In this document: positions 7,566 through 10,645 of the stretch, in pieces
How positions within the stretch are numbered: position 1 is the stretch's first letter
Layout of the letters: each line of letters opens with the position of its first letter
Assembly (NCBI GenBank): GCA_018660965.1
Contig: JABJJH010000562.1
Location: forward strand, 1-10,645
Source: Rhodospirillaceae bacterium
GTDB taxonomy: Bacteria; Pseudomonadota; Alphaproteobacteria; UBA8366; GCA-2717185
Length of the DNA stretch: 10,645 nucleotides
Direction of reading: 5' to 3'
Program-made: the position numbers and the translations under genes
The notes under the pieces: generated by a model
What the model was told of the DNA's origin: nothing
The model's database searches: none
The model's input: the letters and a program-made list of their open reading frames with translations, nothing else

Positions 7566-7594
7566 TTTATGTTGCAGCGCACCATAAATATGAA
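7566..7594 (-). promoter_or_regulatory. Candidate promoter of the OmpA-domain lipoprotein with a TGC-N3-GCA element
   Basis: On the minus strand TTCATA (7594-7589) and CATAAA (7571-7566) are 17 bases apart, each matching four of six sigma-70 positions. Transcription would start near 7559, placing the 7534-7554 hairpin at the 5' end of the message. Between the hexamers lies TGCAGCGCA (7573-7581), a TGC-N3-GCA dyad resembling the TGC-rich sites bound by PhaR-type PHA regulators in Paracoccus and Rhodobacter. The promoter and the PhaR link are both inference. Confidence 0.27.
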
Positions 7595-7680
7595 TATCGT
7601 AGATGGAATCCGACACTATGCAAACACCGCCACAATGATCCGAGCACTATACCCGAGGACGCCAGCCGCGCGGTAAATTT

Positions 7681-7685
7681 AAGGA
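7681..7685 (+). promoter_or_regulatory. Ribosome binding site of phaC
   Basis: AAGGA lies seven bases before the ATG at 7693, in the context TTTAAGGAATTC. It fixes the phaC start. No strong sigma-70 promoter is evident in the divergent region on this strand. Confidence 0.65.
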
Positions 7686-7692
7686 ATTCATC

Positions 7693-9498
7693 ATGACCGG
7701 ACAATCGGATAGTCAACCTCCACTCCCGAATCCGACTGAAATCGCCGAAACGATGAAATCAATCGCGGAGCGAAGTCAAAAACTTGTTGAAAACTTTCTC
7801 GCCGAACAATCGGTAGCATCGAACATCGGCGACACGATGGGACACGCGGACCCGATGAACGTGGGCGCGGCGTTCCTGGAAATGACGCGGCATATGTTGG
7901 CGGACCCGGCGAAGCTCGCCGAAGCACAAGTGAAATTCTGGCGGGATTATGGGGAATTGTGGCAAAGCTCCGCGCGACGATTTTTGGGGCAGTCCGACGA
8001 GCCGCGTGAAACACCGACCGCCGACGACCGCCGTTTCAAGGACCCGGAATGGGAATCGAACGCGGTTTTCGACTTCATCAAACAATCGTACCTACTCTCG
8101 TCGCGCTGGCTGCTCGACACGGTCCACGACGTCGAGGGTCTGGATGAAATTACCGCCCGAAAAACCGATTTTTACGCACGCCAGTTCGTGGACGCGATCG
8201 CGCCGACGAATTTCGCGATGACCAACCCCGAAGTACTTCGCGCCACCGTCGAATCCGGTGGCGAAAACCTGATCTCAGGCTTGCAAAACATGCTGAGCGA
8301 TCTGGAGCGCGGCGACGGTAATCTACGCATCAAAATGGTCGATGAACACGCATTCACCATCGGCGAAGACATCGCGACGACGCCGGGCAAAGTGGTCTTT
8401 CAGAACGAACTCATGCAATTAATCCAATATGCGCCGACAACGGAAACGGTCTATCGCCGCCCGTTGTTGATCATTCCGCCCTGGATCAACAAATATTACA
8501 TTCTCGACCTACGTCCCAAAAATTCATTCATTCGATGGGCCGTCGACCAAGGGCTCACGGTCTATATCATTTCCTGGGTCAATCCGGACGAAACTTTGGC
8601 GACGAAGACCTTCGAAGATTATATGTTCGGCGCGCCGTTATGCGCCCTGGACGCCATCGAGCAAGCGACCGGAGAACGGGAGGTCAACGTCATCGGGTAT
8701 TGCCTGGGCGGAACGCTGCTCGCCGCCACGTTGGCTTATATGACAGAAAAAGGCGACAACCGCTTCCATTCGGCAACCTACTTCACGTCCATGATCGATT
8801 TCACTGACGCAGGTGAACTGAGTGTGTTCATCGACGAAGAACAGCTCACCTCGCTTGAAGATCGCATGAACGAACGCGGGTATCTGGAAGGTCACGAAAT
8901 GGCGACAACGTTCAATATGTTGCGCGCCAATGACTTGATCTGGTCCTTCGTGGTCAACAATTATCTGCTGGGCAAGGAACCGGCGCCCTTCGATCTGCTG
9001 TACTGGAATTCCGACTCGACCCGGATGCCGGCCGCCATGCACAATTTTTATTTGCGCCAGATGTACCTTGAAAACAAGCTCATCGAACCGGGTGGATTGG
9101 AATTTGGCGGCGCGCCCATCGACCTTGGCAGAATCAAAACGCCAACCTTTATTCTCTCTACACGCGAAGATCATATTGCGCCATGGAAGTCGACCTATGC
9201 CGGCGTCAATACCTATGGCGGACCAGTCAAATTCTGCCTCGCCGCTTCCGGTCACATCGCGGGCGTTATCAATCCCCCCGAAAGTGGCAAGTATTCGCAT
9301 TGGACAAACAGCGCCAAACCCAAATCTCCCGACGACTGGCTCAACGGCGCCGAAGAACACGCAGGGTCCTGGTGGCCTGAATGGTCCAAGTGGATTGGAC
9401 GTCACGGCGGAGGAAAAGTCCCCGCGCGCATTCCAGGCGACGGCGATCTACCCGTGATAGAAGATGCGCCGGGCGCTTATGTAAAGGCGCGATTGTAG
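7693..9498 (+). CDS. phaC: Class I poly(3-hydroxyalkanoate) synthase PhaC
   Basis: Polymerises (R)-3-hydroxyacyl-CoA into polyhydroxyalkanoate (typically polyhydroxybutyrate) at the surface of storage granules. At 601 residues it has the length of class I synthases, which work without PhaE or PhaR subunits. An N-terminal PhaC domain (about 60-240, with the family-like KFWRDYGELW at 81-90) precedes an alpha/beta-hydrolase core. The lipase-like box GYCLGGT (335-341) carries catalytic Cys337; Asp493 in STREDHIAPW and His521 in ASGHIAGVINPP complete the triad. PPWINKYYILDL (262-273) and SWVNPDE (294-300) are further class I hallmarks. No phaA, phaB, phasin or phaR is visible here, so monomer supply is encoded elsewhere. 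Hairpins follow the stop. Intact. Confidence 0.97.
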   Translation: MTGQSDSQPPLPNPTEIAETMKSIAERSQKLVENFLAEQSVASNIGDTMGHADPMNVGAAFLEMTRHMLADPAKLAEAQVKFWRDYGELWQSSARRFLGQSDEPRETPTADDRRFKDPEWESNAVFDFIKQSYLLSSRWLLDTVHDVEGLDEITARKTDFYARQFVDAIAPTNFAMTNPEVLRATVESGGENLISGLQNMLSDLERGDGNLRIKMVDEHAFTIGEDIATTPGKVVFQNELMQLIQYAPTTETVYRRPLLIIPPWINKYYILDLRPKNSFIRWAVDQGLTVYIISWVNPDETLATKTFEDYMFGAPLCALDAIEQATGEREVNVIGYCLGGTLLAATLAYMTEKGDNRFHSATYFTSMIDFTDAGELSVFIDEEQLTSLEDRMNERGYLEGHEMATTFNMLRANDLIWSFVVNNYLLGKEPAPFDLLYWNSDSTRMPAAMHNFYLRQMYLENKLIEPGGLEFGGAPIDLGRIKTPTFILSTREDHIAPWKSTYAGVNTYGGPVKFCLAASGHIAGVINPPESGKYSHWTNSAKPKSPDDWLNGAEEHAGSWWPEWSKWIGRHGGGKVPARIPGDGDLPVIEDAPGAYVKARL

Positions 9499-9506
9499 TA
9501 ATCACA

Positions 9507-9536
9507 CTTTATGTTTCCGCCCTGTGGAACATAGAG
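9507..9536 (+). terminator. Stem-loop just after phaC
   Basis: CTTTATGTTTCC (9507-9518) pairs with GGAACATAGAG (9526-9536) around a seven-base loop, with one bulged T and one G-U pair. It begins eight bases after the phaC stop. No T-run follows, so it may protect the 3' end of the message or act with the next hairpin rather than be a classic intrinsic terminator. Confidence 0.45.
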
Positions 9537-9557
9537 AACACTAGGCTTTGGCATGCG

Positions 9558-9575
9558 AACCGGTTTTTCGGTTTT
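9558..9575 (+). terminator. Short stem-loop with T-tract, possible phaC terminator
   Basis: AACCG (9558-9562) and CGGTT (9569-9573) flank GTTTTT and run into TTTTGG. The stem is only five base pairs and the T-tract is short, so it is a weak intrinsic terminator candidate. It also lies downstream of the convergent small membrane-protein gene. Confidence 0.3.
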
Positions 9576-9604
9576 GGACGGTGACGCAAACAACATATCA
9601 AGCG

Positions 9605-9895
9605 TCATTGTTTCGGCGTCGAATCCGATGCGGCGCCGTCACGCTCGGTAACGAGAATCCTTAAAAGTCGCTGAATTTCCGCAATGCCCTCGGCAATATC
9701 TTCGAGCCTACTCTCTCTGATTTGAGCGCTCTTTAAAAGCGTGCGGCGAATCGCGCGGTACATAAAAAAACCAATTAAAAGCGCAGGTGGCAGCAATATT
9801 ATGGCGAGTAATCGTGTTAGTCCCATCTCGTAGGCTAAATTACCGAGTACGGGGTACAACGCAGCTTTTATGGTTTCTGATATTTGATACAACAC
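9605..9895 (-). CDS. Small membrane protein with C-terminal coiled-coil, unknown function
   Basis: I do not recognise the family. The 96 residues show one strong transmembrane segment (about 28-46, LLAIILLPPALLIGFFMY), then a positively charged stretch RAIRRTLLKSAQIR (47-60), and an amphipathic helix (about 60-83, RLEDIAEGIAEIQRLLRILV) with heptad-like spacing that suggests a coiled coil; the tail is polar. By the positive-inside rule the C-terminal helix probably faces the cytoplasm. The start is GTG at 9895: an in-frame TAA lies three codons upstream and GGAG sits nine bases before it. The next in-frame Met is residue 24, which would leave the membrane segment near the very N-terminus. It stands alone, convergent with phaC. 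The ribosome binding site and coherent architecture argue for a real gene. Confidence 0.6.
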   Translation of the reverse strand: MLYQISETIKAALYPVLGNLAYEMGLTRLLAIILLPPALLIGFFMYRAIRRTLLKSAQIRESRLEDIAEGIAEIQRLLRILVTERDGAASDSTPKQ

Positions 9896-10314
9896 GTGTG
9901 CTTACTCCGTATCAATGCCGCCTACTAAAGGACAGCGTAACGCTTTACGCCATGCTCGAATTTTAAGAGCACTCTAAGATAAAATAGTACAAAGTGCATT
10001 TCTTAAGCTCATAAACGAGATCGTAAGAGTATCAGGACGTATGCGACTCCACAATTCGACACATCACCCAACTCCGAATTAAGCAGACGGACGGTCAAAA
10101 TTTGGGATTTTCTGTTCCGCCACGACTTTGAGTACAACCTCGTTTCGCCGCCCAATTTCTCTACGCGTGTTTGGATTGTAAGTTATTTAATTGAATACAG
10201 ATATTTAAAGGGACATGGAGAAAAATCATTCCAACGGCGCAACAACCTTGGTACGTTAAGAGGAACTTCTAGGTAGATCAACAATTCAAGACTTCAACGC
10301 CCTTTTCACATTCC
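9896..10314. other. AT-rich stretch without a convincing gene
   Basis: About 420 bases, roughly 41% G+C by hand count over 9961-10320 against about 60% in the left operon. The first 50 bases hold the ribosome binding site and inverted repeat of the minus-strand small membrane-protein gene. From 10007 to 10276 one plus-strand frame is open for 89 codons but has no ATG, GTG or TTG start. Its middle (RRTVKIWDFLFRHDFEYNLV) looks protein-like, so it may be a gene remnant or chance. No RNA gene, insertion-sequence end or clear promoter was identified. Confidence 0.5.
9935..9950. repeat. Perfect six-base inverted repeat upstream of the small membrane protein
   Basis: GCGTAA (9935-9940) and TTACGC (9945-9950) flank CGCT. 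It lies about 40 bases upstream of the GTG start at 9895, a plausible operator or leader-hairpin position. It is short enough to be chance. Confidence 0.35.
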
Positions 10315-10608
10315 ATGATGGACATAATGAAAGATGCACGATCAACCAATCATCATTCGCACCGCCAGGAATGTCTATTGAGGTCCCAAAATTCATTTGG
10401 AGCGATCAGCGTGGCGTTAAGCGTGACCCTTGGCGTTTTGTTTACACCGGTCACCCCAACTCATGCCGATGTCCGCATTTGGACAGATAAAGAAAATGTT
10501 ATCCTAAACCGACATTCCCCAAGTAGAATGCCCTTTCTTGCATGTTGTCGATGTTTTGTGCCCCGAGCAAGCCGCCTGTACGACTTTCGCTGTTGTTTGG
10601 GCACCTGA
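10315..10608 (+). CDS. Putative exported protein, possibly frameshifted, near the window edge
   Basis: Not a recognised family. Read from ATG 10315 it gives 97 residues. A better start is probably TTG at 10378: AGGA lies seven bases before it, and it leaves a normal signal peptide (RSQNSFGAIS, hydrophobic core VALSVTLGVLFTPV, then THA before Asp, a fair signal-peptidase site). The ATG has no ribosome binding site and would add a 21-residue polar extension. After VRIWTDKENVILN the frame turns Cys/Arg-rich and stops at 10608, whereas the +1-shifted frame is open from 10508 to the window end and reads more like protein (TDIPQVECPFLHVVDVL...). So this may be an exported protein broken by a frameshift or sequence error, or a short intact one. 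Confidence 0.35.
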   Translation: MMDIMKDARSTNHHSHRQECLLRSQNSFGAISVALSVTLGVLFTPVTPTHADVRIWTDKENVILNRHSPSRMPFLACCRCFVPRASRLYDFRCCLGT

Positions 10609-10645
10609 CCCAGGAACTGAGCGCGATTTCTGGTCTCGACAGCTT

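Noticed and set aside
8638..9405. 255-codon minus-strand ORF opposite phaC
   Set aside because: Antisense to the PhaC catalytic core, no ribosome binding site or domain evident; long antisense ORFs are common opposite moderately GC-rich genes.
10215..10259. 14-codon ORF (MEKNHSNGATTLVR) after AAAGGGA
   Set aside because: The purine run is too close to the ATG for a good ribosome binding site and the ORF is unconnected to any gene start.
10371..10490. 39-codon ORF from ATG 10371 in a third frame
   Set aside because: AGGA abuts the ATG with no spacing, and the overlapping TTG-10378 frame gives a signal peptide with proper spacing, which is the better explanation.
1..10645. CRISPR array, tRNA/rRNA genes, insertion-sequence ends
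   Set aside because: No regularly spaced repeats of array size, no cloverleaf with a T-loop GGTTCGA context, and no transposase or terminal inverted repeat pair was seen on either strand.

Overview
The window looks like ordinary chromosome of an alphaproteobacterium, most plausibly a Rhodospirillales-type organism. The basis is the gene set: an AlaC-type aminotransferase, homoserine dehydrogenase, class II fructose bisphosphatase and RecJ in one operon, beside a class I polyhydroxyalkanoate synthase. This taxonomic reading is inference from gene content and protein style, not from a marker gene. G+C is about 60% in sampled lines of the left operon. It falls to about 41% (hand count over 9961-10320) at the right end.

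Left third (1-4462, minus strand): a compact four-gene operon, transcribed alaC > hom > glpX > recJ. alaC/hom and glpX/recJ are joined by 4-base ATGA stop/start overlaps. hom and glpX are separated by 56 bases, with a strong ribosome binding site before glpX. recJ runs off the left edge, so only its first 300 codons are visible. The operon combines alanine/amino-acid transamination, the homoserine branch point of aspartate-family synthesis, gluconeogenesis and single-strand DNA repair.

Middle (4463-7692): a divergent intergenic region carries an exact direct repeat, a TATAAT-like element and a 13-codon leader ORF. That leader ORF ends on the start codon of a plus-strand gene for a TPR plus GT41 (O-GlcNAc-transferase-like) protein. 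The GT41 gene converges on a minus-strand gene for a proline-rich OmpA-domain lipoprotein. A 205-base divergent region with an inverted repeat and a TGC-N3-GCA element separates this from phaC.

Right third (7693-10645): phaC, a full-length class I PHA synthase with an intact Cys-Asp-His triad, is followed by hairpins. Next comes a small minus-strand membrane/coiled-coil protein of unknown function, then an AT-rich stretch of about 420 bases with no convincing gene. Last is a plus-strand reading frame with a signal-peptide-like segment whose downstream part may be frameshifted; it lies against the right edge.

I did not find a clear new system. The items most worth a second look are the divergent GT41 protein with its overlapping leader ORF, the orphan small membrane protein, and the compositionally different right end with a possibly broken exported-protein gene. 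No tRNA, rRNA, CRISPR array or recognisable insertion sequence was seen.
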